Source: a virus
Length of the DNA: 64,000 nt
Reading direction: 5' to 3' (one strand)
Virus record (IMG/VR): IMGVR_UViG_3300023116_000035
Coordinates: 1-64,000 of that record
Every line of letters starts with the position of its first letter. Position 1 is the stretch's first letter. Of this stretch, positions 44,133 through 51,790 are shown piece after piece. The notes beneath the pieces were generated by a model. It saw only the letters and a program-made list of their open reading frames with translations, was not told the DNA's origin and did not search any database. The position numbers and the translations under genes were made by a program.

Positions 44133-44431
44133 AAATGTACGTTGAAAATCAAAGCAAACTTACTGAAAAAGATATGCTTGATGAAGCTTGGAAAATTGTT
44201 GATGCAACAGGAAATCATATTACTGTTTGTTACACTGGTATTTGCTTTCATTGTGAAAGTCATGGATGCGTTATTGTAGACAAAAATGGTTACAATAATT
44301 GGGTGAATGGGAAACTTGTTCATGAAGCATTTCCTGAAATGCCTAGTGAAAGGCGTGAGCAGTTAATGAATGGTATTCATCCAGAATGTTGGAATGAATT
44401 GTTTGGAGGATATGATTGTGAGTATGATTAA
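44129..44431 (+). CDS. Hypothetical protein
   Basis: 100 residues from the GTG overlapping the previous stop (an ATG follows two codons later). Contains C-Y-T-G-I-C-F-H-C-E-S-H-G-C, a dense Cys/His cluster that could bind metal. Family unknown. Confidence 0.65.
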   Translation: MKMYVENQSKLTEKDMLDEAWKIVDATGNHITVCYTGICFHCESHGCVIVDKNGYNNWVNGKLVHEAFPEMPSERREQLMNGIHPECWNELFGGYDCEYD

Positions 44432-44615
44432 TCGCAAAAAGAATCTTGACATGTTGGTAAAGCGTTTTGGTTGGTCTGAACGATTTGCTTCTCAGTTTCT
44501 TGTAGAGTTCCGCAGTCTTGGAAGTTTTTACAATGCTTATGAGCAAGCTTTGCAATCTGTTTGGGTTGATCAAAATCAAAAGCCGGATAACAATCCTTTC
44601 AAGAAAGAGGCATGA
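44418..44615 (+). CDS. Small helical protein
   Basis: 65 residues from the GTG at 44418, chosen because GGAGG (44405-44409) lies 8 bases upstream; an earlier ATG at 44370 would overlap the previous gene by 62 bases. Contains V-K-R-F-G-W-S-E-R-F-A-S, possibly a helix-turn-helix. Confidence 0.6.
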   Translation: MSMINRKKNLDMLVKRFGWSERFASQFLVEFRSLGSFYNAYEQALQSVWVDQNQKPDNNPFKKEA

Positions 44616-44833
44616 TGGCAATATGTGTTTATTGTGAACAAACATATTCTGATGAACGTGCAGAAGTCGGATATGATTACTGTATGTCAGAGGGATGTCA
44701 AAACAAAGGTTTAGATAAGTCGGAGCGTGAATTCAGAAAAGAATACACTCCGGCTTTGTTGCATAAGTGCAATTACTTTTGGGTGAAGAAGTCGGAGTTG
44801 AAATCGTTGAATGTCAGGAGTGATTTACTGTGA
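44612..44833 (+). CDS. Zinc-knuckle mini-protein
   Basis: 73 residues. Cys at 5, 8, 24 and 29 (C-V-Y-C and C-M-S-E-G-C) form one zinc site; a Lys-rich tail follows. ATG overlaps the previous stop. Confidence 0.65.
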   Translation: MMAICVYCEQTYSDERAEVGYDYCMSEGCQNKGLDKSEREFRKEYTPALLHKCNYFWVKKSELKSLNVRSDLL

Positions 44834-45159
44834 AAGAGTACAAAGCAAATTGTTTTATTTGCAATCGTGAAATAGAATTAGCCTGGGGTTGGGGAAGGCA
44901 AACTGATTCTGATATTGAGAATCAGAAAATTGCTGAAGACAATCCACTTGATGCTTTGTCAGTAACTATTGCTGGTGGTTATGGTTCTTGCCATGATGGT
45001 TTGTATGGCAAAATGTGGATTTGTGACCCTTGCTTTGGTGATCGAATTGATCGACTAATGCATGTTGGTGATTACTTTGATAATTATGTAGCAATCGCAA
45101 ATGCTGAAGAAATTATTGAATCAGCTTATGAAAGGATTCGTAATGAAGATTTGGGTTGA
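44830..45159 (+). CDS. Zinc-ribbon protein
   Basis: 109 residues, GTG start in a GTGA overlap. C-F-I-C near the start and C-D-P-C near 65-68 give a two-knuckle zinc ribbon around a Gly-rich insert (I-A-G-G-Y-G-S-C-H-D-G). Unknown role. Confidence 0.7.
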   Translation: MKEYKANCFICNREIELAWGWGRQTDSDIENQKIAEDNPLDALSVTIAGGYGSCHDGLYGKMWICDPCFGDRIDRLMHVGDYFDNYVAIANAEEIIESAYERIRNEDLG

Positions 45160-45316
45160 TATTGCTAGTGGAACTTATGGTCTTGCTGACAATATTGTTT
45201 TTGTTGATATTGACGGTTGGAGTGAACAAGAAATTATGAATTTCGATACAATGTCGGATAATGATCGTTCGGCTTTTGCTTTTGAGTTCTCGAAACTACA
45301 AGGAGAAAAGAAATGA
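45143..45316 (+). CDS. Small acidic protein
   Basis: 57 residues from the ATG at 45143, which overlaps the previous gene by 17 bases. V-F-V-D-I-D-G-W suggests an edge strand. Unknown family. Confidence 0.6.
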   Translation: MKIWVDIASGTYGLADNIVFVDIDGWSEQEIMNFDTMSDNDRSAFAFEFSKLQGEKK

Positions 45317-45567
45317 CTATTGAGAAAATTGGTGACTCTAGTTACATGGTTACCGGTGAAGATGATATTAGTGCTTACCGTATGCTTACGCAAATTAAAG
45401 CGTTAGAGTTGGAAGTTCGTACTGGTTTGCGTATGAGCAATCGCTTTAACTTGCTGAAAGCTTTACGAGAAGAGCATGGTTTGAAGTCCCGGAAAAAGGT
45501 TGATGCTATTGCTGAGTTGAAGAATTTGTTTCATCAAAAGTATGAAACATATCCTTTTAAGGATTGA
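45313..45567 (+). CDS. Hypothetical helical protein
   Basis: 84 residues. After a short beta start (Y-M-V-T-G-E-D-D-I) it is helical and basic, with R-T-G-L-R-M-S-N-R-F-N-L-L-K-A-L-R-E, a segment often seen in actinophage proteins of unknown role. Overlaps both neighbours by 4 bases. Confidence 0.65.
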   Translation: MTIEKIGDSSYMVTGEDDISAYRMLTQIKALELEVRTGLRMSNRFNLLKALREEHGLKSRKKVDAIAELKNLFHQKYETYPFKD

Positions 45568-45569
45568 TT

Positions 45570-46112
45570 ATGGAAAAACGTCTGTGCAAATATTGCAACC
45601 AGGAAAAGCCTGATGAAGAATTTAATCCTTCTAATAAAAAGAAGTGCAAGTCTTGTATTAAGGTTTATACGCAAGCAAGACAAGAGCGTTTGAATAAACG
45701 GAAAGGTGTCTTTTATCTTGATTGTATGGGTTGCGGTATTCGTATGCGTAATCCTAAGTCAAAGATTTGTCAGAAGTGTTCTCGTAATCATGAGAAGTTT
45801 GACATAAAGACTGCTGCTGATTTTCGTTTGCCTAAAGGTGATGTAAATGCTTGCCGTCTTGCTTTTATTATTGCTTGTGGCTTAGATGTCAGGGATTACC
45901 TTGATGATTGCTTTACTGCAATAGACGCTTATAACGAAGAGATTCAGCGTGAACCTAGAGTTCATGTAAATGATGTTGATCCAGATATCATTGAAATGTA
46001 TGAAGAACGTGAGTCAAGGTATTTTGAGATTTCAATCTTGAAAGAACCTGAAACAGTTGTTGGAAGAAAAATGAAGGAAGCCCTCGAAAGGAAACTTGAC
46101 GAATATGATTGA
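45570..46112 (+). CDS. Protein with two zinc ribbons
   Basis: 180 residues from the ATG at 45570 (AAGGA upstream). Four CxxC knuckles: C-K-Y-C, C-K-S-C, C-M-G-C, C-Q-K-C within the first 75 residues, then a helical C-terminal half. The first ribbon with the E-E-F-N-P-S-N-K-K motif resembles those in HNH nucleases, but no HNH core follows. Possibly nucleic-acid binding. Confidence 0.7.
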   Translation: MEKRLCKYCNQEKPDEEFNPSNKKKCKSCIKVYTQARQERLNKRKGVFYLDCMGCGIRMRNPKSKICQKCSRNHEKFDIKTAADFRLPKGDVNACRLAFIIACGLDVRDYLDDCFTAIDAYNEEIQREPRVHVNDVDPDIIEMYEERESRYFEISILKEPETVVGRKMKEALERKLDEYD

Positions 46113-46425
46113 TTATATGGAAATTGGACCTGCTCCTTTTTCTGAAAGTTGCGCTCAACTTGGTGATATTGATTTTGTAAGGCAAGCGAAACGTGAAATG
46201 AAAGCCTTTATCAATCAGTTGAAGCGTGAGTTCAGTGATTGGGAAGAGAAGAATGTTGAGTTCGTGATTAGATGGTTTAATCATGACTTTGGTCGTTATG
46301 GTGAAGTTTGTGTTTTCTATGATACAAATGATGAGAATGCAACTGATTTTGCTTTTCATGTTGAAGCAAATATTCCTGAGTATTGGGATAACGATGCTTC
46401 TATTGAGTTGGATGATTCTTTCTAA
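46105..46425 (+). CDS. Hypothetical protein
   Basis: 106 residues from the ATG at 46105, overlapping the previous stop. A helical core (A-K-R-E-M-K-A-F-I-N-Q-L) is followed by strands with R-Y-G-E-V-C-V-F-Y-D. Unknown family. Confidence 0.65.
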   Translation: MIDYMEIGPAPFSESCAQLGDIDFVRQAKREMKAFINQLKREFSDWEEKNVEFVIRWFNHDFGRYGEVCVFYDTNDENATDFAFHVEANIPEYWDNDASIELDDSF

Positions 46426-46436
46426 GGAGAAATTGA

Positions 46437-46913
46437 ATGATGCTTTCTGAATTGAAAACTGACCGTCAGGTCTTTGAGTATGTAAAAAATCATTTGCTGA
46501 AACAGAATCAGCAAAGTTCACATGGTAGTGGTTGTGCTTATCGTGGTCCTTATGGAATGTCTTGTGCTGTTGGTTGTCTTATTGATGATGATCATTATCA
46601 TGAAGATATGGAAGACTGTGATGTTTTTGATGGTGGTGTGATTGATACTTTGTTGATGTCGGTTGGTAACTGGCTTTTTGAAGTTCATGATCGCCTGTCT
46701 GATAAGCGTATTCTTATGCTTCGTTTGTTGCAGCAGATTCATGATTGTACGCAGCCTTATACATGGGAATATGATTTGAATGATCTTGAAAGTAAGATCT
46801 TTGATAATAATTCTGATTCTGTTTCTGATGATATTCATCTTTATGATTGGTACACTCTTGGTAAAAGGATTGCTCTTAAAACTGAAATTCAGGCAGCAAA
46901 GGAGATGATGTAA
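46437..46913 (+). CDS. Phage protein with C-A-Y-R-G-P motif
   Basis: 158 residues. The segment C-A-Y-R-G-P-Y-G-M-S-C-A-V-G-C-L-I (about 33-49) is a hallmark of a phage family of unknown role, and the acidic C-terminal half is helical. AAGGAG precedes the ATG. Confidence 0.7.
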   Translation: MMLSELKTDRQVFEYVKNHLLKQNQQSSHGSGCAYRGPYGMSCAVGCLIDDDHYHEDMEDCDVFDGGVIDTLLMSVGNWLFEVHDRLSDKRILMLRLLQQIHDCTQPYTWEYDLNDLESKIFDNNSDSVSDDIHLYDWYTLGKRIALKTEIQAAKEMM

Positions 46914-47390
46914 ATGGGTCTTGATAATATTCCACAGATTTATCCTTGTCAGAAACAAGGCTTCGTTGAAGATGGTGAACAAATTAATTGTTCAGTTCTT
47001 CAGGAAAATGGGCAATGTCCTTGGAAGAATGAGTTTGAATCTTCTTTGACTAAAGAAGGTGGTGGTTCTCCTACTTACGGAATGTTTGGTACTGATTGTT
47101 GGTATCGTGGTAAGTGGGGTAATTATTTGATTGAAGAACTTTTGTCTTGTGATAGTAGTGTCGAAGAACCTCCTGTTACTCTTTATGGCACTGGTATTCA
47201 TGGTGAAGAAATTCTTTCTTCTGAAGATTCGACTCGTCTTGCTAATTGGGTTCTTGATCATTCTGATGATTTTGAAAGAATGATTAGCGCCAGAACTGAG
47301 ATGCAATCTGATATGCCTGATTGGTTTTATCTTGCTTGGTGGTTGAAGTTTACTGCTGAGTTTTCTGATGGCTCTATTCCCTGGTACTGA
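46914..47390 (+). CDS. Hypothetical acidic protein
   Basis: 158 residues starting right after the previous stop. C-S-V-L-Q-E-N-G-Q-C-P-W and later helices with W-V-L-D-H. No family recognised. Confidence 0.65.
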   Translation: MGLDNIPQIYPCQKQGFVEDGEQINCSVLQENGQCPWKNEFESSLTKEGGGSPTYGMFGTDCWYRGKWGNYLIEELLSCDSSVEEPPVTLYGTGIHGEEILSSEDSTRLANWVLDHSDDFERMISARTEMQSDMPDWFYLAWWLKFTAEFSDGSIPWY

Positions 47391-47402
47391 TTGGAGATAA
47401 TT

Positions 47403-48116
47403 ATGAGTGAAGAGTATTTGGTTGAACAAGCAGTTAAGTGTTTGAAGCGACCTGATGATTTTGGTTGGTTTGGTGATGACGATATGTTTGTCACTTGGTC
47501 TTTTGCTGGAATCAATGTTGCTATTAATACTGGTGATGTTTTGCAGGAGTCAAACTTTTATGTTATCAGTAAGGATCTGATGGAACGTTTTCCTGATGAT
47601 TTTGATATTGTTGGTGTGAAGCATTGGGCTGTTGGTTCTATGGATCAATTGCGTGTTCGTGTTTTGAAGAATGAAGGCAAGGTCGAATATGATAATTTGA
47701 CTGAGGCTTTTCATGCTTTGATGGAATGGCATGATGCTTTGGAAAGTTATCCTGTTGCTGATGAGTTTGATTTATCTGAGCGTGAGCTTGAAGCAGAAAT
47801 TAAAGATCTTGCTTGGAGATTGCAATATACTGAGCCTTTGAAGTATGTCATTCATGTTGATGGTGATTATGAAGAACTTGCTGGCGATTTGATTTATCAA
47901 ATTAATCAGCATGATTATTGTTCTTATCATGAACCTGCTTCTGACGAGCAACTGTTGGAGGCAGCTTTTGAACTTGATCTTTGCAAATTCGATGAAGTCG
48001 AATTCTGGAATGATTGGGCTGAGTTGAATAATAAACAGATTGTTTGGAATCATTACACAAATCTTGGTGGTTCCCGTAAGGAAGTGCCAGGTCAATTGAA
48101 ATTGGAGTTGTCATGA
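47403..48116 (+). CDS. Hypothetical protein
   Basis: 237 residues from the ATG at 47403, which has GGAG upstream; a TTG at 47391 is also in frame. Acidic, helical, with a central V-H-V-D-G-D-Y-E-E. No motif is recognised. Confidence 0.65.
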   Translation: MSEEYLVEQAVKCLKRPDDFGWFGDDDMFVTWSFAGINVAINTGDVLQESNFYVISKDLMERFPDDFDIVGVKHWAVGSMDQLRVRVLKNEGKVEYDNLTEAFHALMEWHDALESYPVADEFDLSERELEAEIKDLAWRLQYTEPLKYVIHVDGDYEELAGDLIYQINQHDYCSYHEPASDEQLLEAAFELDLCKFDEVEFWNDWAELNNKQIVWNHYTNLGGSRKEVPGQLKLELS

Positions 48117-48367
48117 GTATTAGTGCTGGTCAGAGAATTAAGTATTTTTGTGATACTTTGCGTAAGATGGGTTACAAAGATGACCTTGATGATGTTCGTG
48201 AAGTGAAGCGTTTTATGGCTATGAATAGTAGCCATAGGCTTTATCCTAAAGCAGTGCTTCATTGGAATGAGATTATCAATGGTCGCTACATTTATAAGGA
48301 AAAGCCTGGAGATAGATTGCGTTCTGCTTCTGCTTTGTATTCAAGTGTTCATGAAGGGAAAAGGTGA
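48113..48367 (+). CDS. Small basic protein
   Basis: 84 residues, overlapping the previous stop by 4 bases. Helical, basic C-terminal half. Unknown family. Confidence 0.6.
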   Translation: MSISAGQRIKYFCDTLRKMGYKDDLDDVREVKRFMAMNSSHRLYPKAVLHWNEIINGRYIYKEKPGDRLRSASALYSSVHEGKR

Positions 48368-48372
48368 TAGAT

Positions 48373-48531
48373 ATGAATTACTGGCCTGAGAGATTAGTTG
48401 AAAATGATTATGAAGAAGGTGACCAGTGGGATTGGGATAAGAATGATGATTCTCAATACTGTAAACATGGTAAGTTTATTGGGTCTTGGTGGGGACCAGA
48501 CATTTTGTGTTATCTATGCGAAAGCGAGTAG
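48373..48531 (+). CDS. Acidic mini-protein with CxxC
   Basis: 52 residues, strongly acidic (N-D-Y-E-E-G-D-Q-W-D-W-D) followed by C-K-H-G-K and C-Y-L-C, a likely small zinc site. The frame fills the gap between neighbours. Unknown role. Confidence 0.6.
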   Translation: MNYWPERLVENDYEEGDQWDWDKNDDSQYCKHGKFIGSWWGPDILCYLCESE

Positions 48532-48534
48532 GAA

Positions 48535-48783
48535 ATGAATAATTTTAGATTGACCGACAAAGAGTTAGAAGCTCTTTGTAACAATTTGAACAGGATGTTT
48601 GCTGCATATAGTCGTGGTAAATATCCTTTTGACAAACTGACCGAAACTGAAATTCCAGTTGTGCATCAGGAGATGCATTTGTTGTTTCGGATTCGTGATG
48701 ACATCGAAGAGTACTTCGATGATTTAGAAAGAAAAGCTGAAGATGAAATGTTAACCGACAATATTGAACTAGGAATGGAGTAA
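48535..48783 (+). CDS. Acidic helical protein
   Basis: 82 residues, predicted all-helical with an acidic second half (I-E-E-Y-F-D-D-L-E). Lies in the small-gene operon; unknown function. Confidence 0.6.
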   Translation: MNNFRLTDKELEALCNNLNRMFAAYSRGKYPFDKLTETEIPVVHQEMHLLFRIRDDIEEYFDDLERKAEDEMLTDNIELGME

Positions 48784-48788
48784 TTAAA

Positions 48789-49442
48789 ATGCCTAATTGG
48801 TGTGTGAATACAACAAATGTTTTCGGCAAGATCGAAAACGTGAAAGCTTTTGAGGATGCGATTGCTGATCGTGGTGAAAATGATGGGTTTATTGCTCATC
48901 TCTATCCTTGTCCTGAAGAGTTGAAAAACAACCCTGCTACTTTTATGGATTTGGAAAATCCTGTTCATCCAAATTGGGTAAATCTTGTTGCTGATGGTAC
49001 TTGGACTCAAGAAGAATATGATAAGCGTGCTGCTGAAGCAATTGCTAGTGCTGAGGTTTCTAAGAAGAATCTTGAAAAGTATGGTTTCAAGGATTGGTAT
49101 GATTGGTGCATTAACAATTGGGGTACTAAGTGGGGTGATTGTGATTTGTATATTGATGATGGATACAAATACAGTGATGATACAGCCACTTTGGAATTGA
49201 GGTATGATACTGCTTGGGGTCCTGCTTTGGATGCGTTGAATCATATTTCAACTATGTTCCCTAAACTTATTTTCTATACTTTCTATCGTGAAGATGGTAT
49301 GGGTTTTATGGGTTATCACAAAGTTCGTAATGGTGAAGTTTTGATGGATGATGCGGGTGAAATTATTTTCACTGCTGATGACTATGGTTTTCTCATTGAT
49401 GGTGAGGATGAGCAAGAGATTGCAGGTTTGATTAACGAATGA
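48789..49442 (+). CDS. YubB ferredoxin-like (DUF1281-type) protein
   Basis: 217 residues. Starts with M-P-N-W-C-V-N and shows the family pattern W-G-T-K-W-G ... A-W-G-P-A ... F-P-K-L ... Y-R-E-D-G-M-G-F-M-G. Members occur on plasmids and phages; the fold is ferredoxin-like, and the function is not known. Confidence 0.8.
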   Translation: MPNWCVNTTNVFGKIENVKAFEDAIADRGENDGFIAHLYPCPEELKNNPATFMDLENPVHPNWVNLVADGTWTQEEYDKRAAEAIASAEVSKKNLEKYGFKDWYDWCINNWGTKWGDCDLYIDDGYKYSDDTATLELRYDTAWGPALDALNHISTMFPKLIFYTFYREDGMGFMGYHKVRNGEVLMDDAGEIIFTADDYGFLIDGEDEQEIAGLINE

Positions 49443-49789
49443 GTGACGAAGACTTTTATGAATATATTGAAAGAACTAAAGAATCAGCACCAGACGGTGT
49501 TTTTGATGCTAGTGACTATGTGAATAGTATTGAGAAAGTTATTCACATGCTTGATAGTATTGATTATATTGATTCTGATGAGGGCAGAATGCTTGGCATG
49601 ATGGGTTTGGTTTCTATGATGACAGAAAGCGAACTTGATGCTGTTGCTGTTGGTTATGTTTTTATAACTCTGCTATCTAGTCTTGACGATTTGGTTGATG
49701 GTTCGTATCAATCTTTTGTCATGTCTATGAAGAATGATGTTGTACCTGTTTTGAAGGAGAGTCAATCAAGTGTCCCCTACTGGCGATGA
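49439..49789 (+). CDS. Hypothetical acidic protein
   Basis: 116 residues, acidic and helical, Met-rich (R-M-L-G-M-M-G-L-V-S-M-M). ATG overlaps the previous stop and its end overlaps the WhiB gene by 20 bases. Confidence 0.6.
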   Translation: MSDEDFYEYIERTKESAPDGVFDASDYVNSIEKVIHMLDSIDYIDSDEGRMLGMMGLVSMMTESELDAVAVGYVFITLLSSLDDLVDGSYQSFVMSMKNDVVPVLKESQSSVPYWR

Positions 49790-50066
49790 TTTGAAATGGT
49801 TGAAAGATGGTCTTTGCAGAAGTCATGAGACTAGTGCTTTCTTTCCAGAAACTGGTGACAACAACGCATCTAAGAGAGCAAGAACTATTTGCAAAGGTTG
49901 TCCAGTTCAAATTGAATGTTTAACTTACGCCTTGAAAGAACGTGAAGTCTTTGGTGTTTGGGGTGGTTGTACACCTCGTCAAAGAACAAAGATTAGGCGT
50001 TCGATTGGTGTGAAGAATATTTCTATTACTACTGTAAAGGAGTTTTTAATTGCTAAGCAAATATAA
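49770..50066 (+). CDS. WhiB-like iron-sulfur regulator, second copy
   Basis: 98 residues, GTG start. Cys at 16, 41, 44 and 50 (C-x24-C-x2-C-x5-C) and G-V-W-G-G match canonical WhiB. A basic C-terminus (R-Q-R-T-K-I-R-R) fits DNA binding. Compared with the copy at 23637 it is the more canonical one. Phage WhiB proteins can interfere with host WhiB regulators; that activity is not shown here. Confidence 0.9.
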   Translation: MSPTGDDLKWLKDGLCRSHETSAFFPETGDNNASKRARTICKGCPVQIECLTYALKEREVFGVWGGCTPRQRTKIRRSIGVKNISITTVKEFLIAKQI

Positions 50067-50220
50067 AATTGTGCTTACGAAGGAGATGACTTTAGAACTT
50101 TCATCCGAAATTGAAGCAAAGCAAATTACTGACATTATTGCTGATAGAGAAACTATAAATAGTTTCATCGGCAACAATGCTGTAATTACTTGTGATTACA
50201 AGTTGGTCGAAAATGTCTGA
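50050..50220 (+). CDS. Small protein of uncertain start
   Basis: 56 residues from TTG 50050, overlapping whiB by 17 bases; GTG 50071 and ATG 50086 are alternatives. A beta-alpha-beta-like pattern (K-I-V-L-T-K-E-M, then V-I-T-C-D-Y). Family unknown. Confidence 0.5.
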   Translation: MLSKYKIVLTKEMTLELSSEIEAKQITDIIADRETINSFIGNNAVITCDYKLVENV

Positions 50221-50353
50221 GTGGTCATCAGAAGGACTCAACTTTGATGCAAAGGTTCACATAAAGGATCTTTCAAAGTTTGGTGTTCAGAAAATCATTG
50301 ATGATAGTTCATCTTTAGATGAAGAAACTGAGGAGGAAGATAGCGATGAGTAA
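50213..50353 (+). CDS. Short acidic peptide
   Basis: 46 residues ending in an acidic run (D-E-E-T-E-E-E-D-S-D-E). It fills the gap and overlaps both neighbours. Unknown role. Confidence 0.5.
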   Translation: MSEWSSEGLNFDAKVHIKDLSKFGVQKIIDDSSSLDEETEEEDSDE

Positions 50354-50543
50354 GTCTGCATCATTTATGCAGAAGTATTGGTTCGCTAGAGGATTCTACG
50401 ATAGGCTCGCTTTTTCTGCTAAGGATGTGCCATCGATTGAGGTGGTCGAATATGCGGAAGAAGTGACTGGAGTTAATATCTTAAAAGAATATGAGGCTGG
50501 CTATGACCAGGCAGAAAAGGATAGGGTAAATAGTGTCATCTGA
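50346..50543 (+). CDS. Small hypothetical protein
   Basis: 65 residues from the ATG at 50346. Contains R-G-F-Y-D-R-L and a Y-E-A-G-Y-D-Q-A helix near the end, a pattern seen in small actinophage proteins. Function unknown. Confidence 0.6.
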   Translation: MSKSASFMQKYWFARGFYDRLAFSAKDVPSIEVVEYAEEVTGVNILKEYEAGYDQAEKDRVNSVI

Positions 50544-50889
50544 AGAATTATCATGTGCTCAGCGTATTGATGATCAATTAGCAGGCAGAGAAGAATCGCT
50601 ACAGAATATCTTTAAAGATACGGATAGTGATGATTATGAAGAGAATGAAAATGGCTGGGAAGCATTGCATGAGTATGCTCTTGGTTATGAAAAGAAAGAT
50701 ATGTTGAAGATTGAACTATCAACTGGTGGACCAGGTGATTGGTTGGAGTGCTATCTTTCTGATAACAAAGTGTACAGAGTTGAGTATCATTTTAATGATT
50801 GGTTTGATCATGCTCAAACAGTCGTTGATGAGGATTCGTATGTGTTTAGATATGCAGAATATATTGTTGAAGGAATATACTTTAACTGA
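50533..50889 (+). CDS. Phage protein with S-T-G-G-P-G-D-W motif
   Basis: 118 residues, GTG start. The C-terminal half, L-S-T-G-G-P-G-D-W-L-E-C ... Y-H-F-N-D-W-F-D-H-A, belongs to a widespread actinophage family without known function. The N-terminal half is acidic. Confidence 0.7.
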   Translation: MSSEELSCAQRIDDQLAGREESLQNIFKDTDSDDYEENENGWEALHEYALGYEKKDMLKIELSTGGPGDWLECYLSDNKVYRVEYHFNDWFDHAQTVVDEDSYVFRYAEYIVEGIYFN

Positions 50890-50898
50890 AAGTAGGTA

Positions 50899-51789
50899 AT
50901 GAAAATGGAAGAAATGCAAACTACTGAACAGTATGTTCAGGCAAATACAGATACAGATACAAGTGAGGTAATTATTGTGGACAACACAACAAACTATCCT
51001 GTCGAGAAGCCTAATCCTTTGGATGTGTTGATAAAAACATTCGGTGATTTGCTTCTTGAAAATGACGATTTCAATTACAATATTGTTCGCTCTAGTGCTG
51101 AGCGTGTGACTGATACATTCGATATTGATGATCATCTTGATATGGATGATTTAGCGGAAAAGGTTACTTACTCAATGAGTATTAGTGACCTTGCTGAATC
51201 AGTCGTTGAGGAAATGGATATGGGTAATTTGGCAGATAATGTTCTAGAGAGCATTGACTATTCAGATCTTGCTAGCGACCTTACTGATCATATCGATTTT
51301 GCATATGAGGTTGATAGGCATGTTGATGTTGCAGATAAGGCTTATGATCTTTTGTCTGATTACAATCCTAGCAATACTTGCAGTCTTGGTGATCAGTTTA
51401 CTCAAGCAATTGCTAGAGCTTTGGGATACATGATGGAGAACGAAGATAACGAGAATTATGAAGTAATCAAGTTCCTCATGAATCGCAATGCTATCGTTAT
51501 GGAACGAGTAGTCGATAGTGACAAGAATGTTGTTGAAGAAAATATTGTTGCGGCTGAAGGTGAAGTTTTCCGTAATGATGATGCTAATTTGACTGACGCT
51601 GAAAACTTTGTGCCTTCAGAAATTCCTGCAACTAATGTTCAGGAACATGCTATTGAAGCAATGAAGCGTGTTGTTCATGAAGTTCTTGCTTCTTATGTTC
51701 CTACTTATGCTGATGATCCTTACATGAAGATTCGTTTGGAAGCGAAAGCTTTTGATACCTTTACCGATTACATGAATGGAAAGTGGTGA
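50899..51789 (+). CDS. Acidic repeat protein
   Basis: 296 residues, strongly acidic. Residues about 78-150 contain a degenerate repeat of 15-20 residues with a D-L-A-[EDS]-x-[VL] core (D-D-L-A-E-K-V, S-D-L-A-E-S-V, G-N-L-A-D-N-V, S-D-L-A-S-D-L). DNA mimicry or a scaffold role is possible but unproven. It ends just before the GHKL gene and may be its partner. Confidence 0.65.
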   Translation: MKMEEMQTTEQYVQANTDTDTSEVIIVDNTTNYPVEKPNPLDVLIKTFGDLLLENDDFNYNIVRSSAERVTDTFDIDDHLDMDDLAEKVTYSMSISDLAESVVEEMDMGNLADNVLESIDYSDLASDLTDHIDFAYEVDRHVDVADKAYDLLSDYNPSNTCSLGDQFTQAIARALGYMMENEDNENYEVIKFLMNRNAIVMERVVDSDKNVVEENIVAAEGEVFRNDDANLTDAENFVPSEIPATNVQEHAIEAMKRVVHEVLASYVPTYADDPYMKIRLEAKAFDTFTDYMNGKW

Positions 51790-51790
51790 T

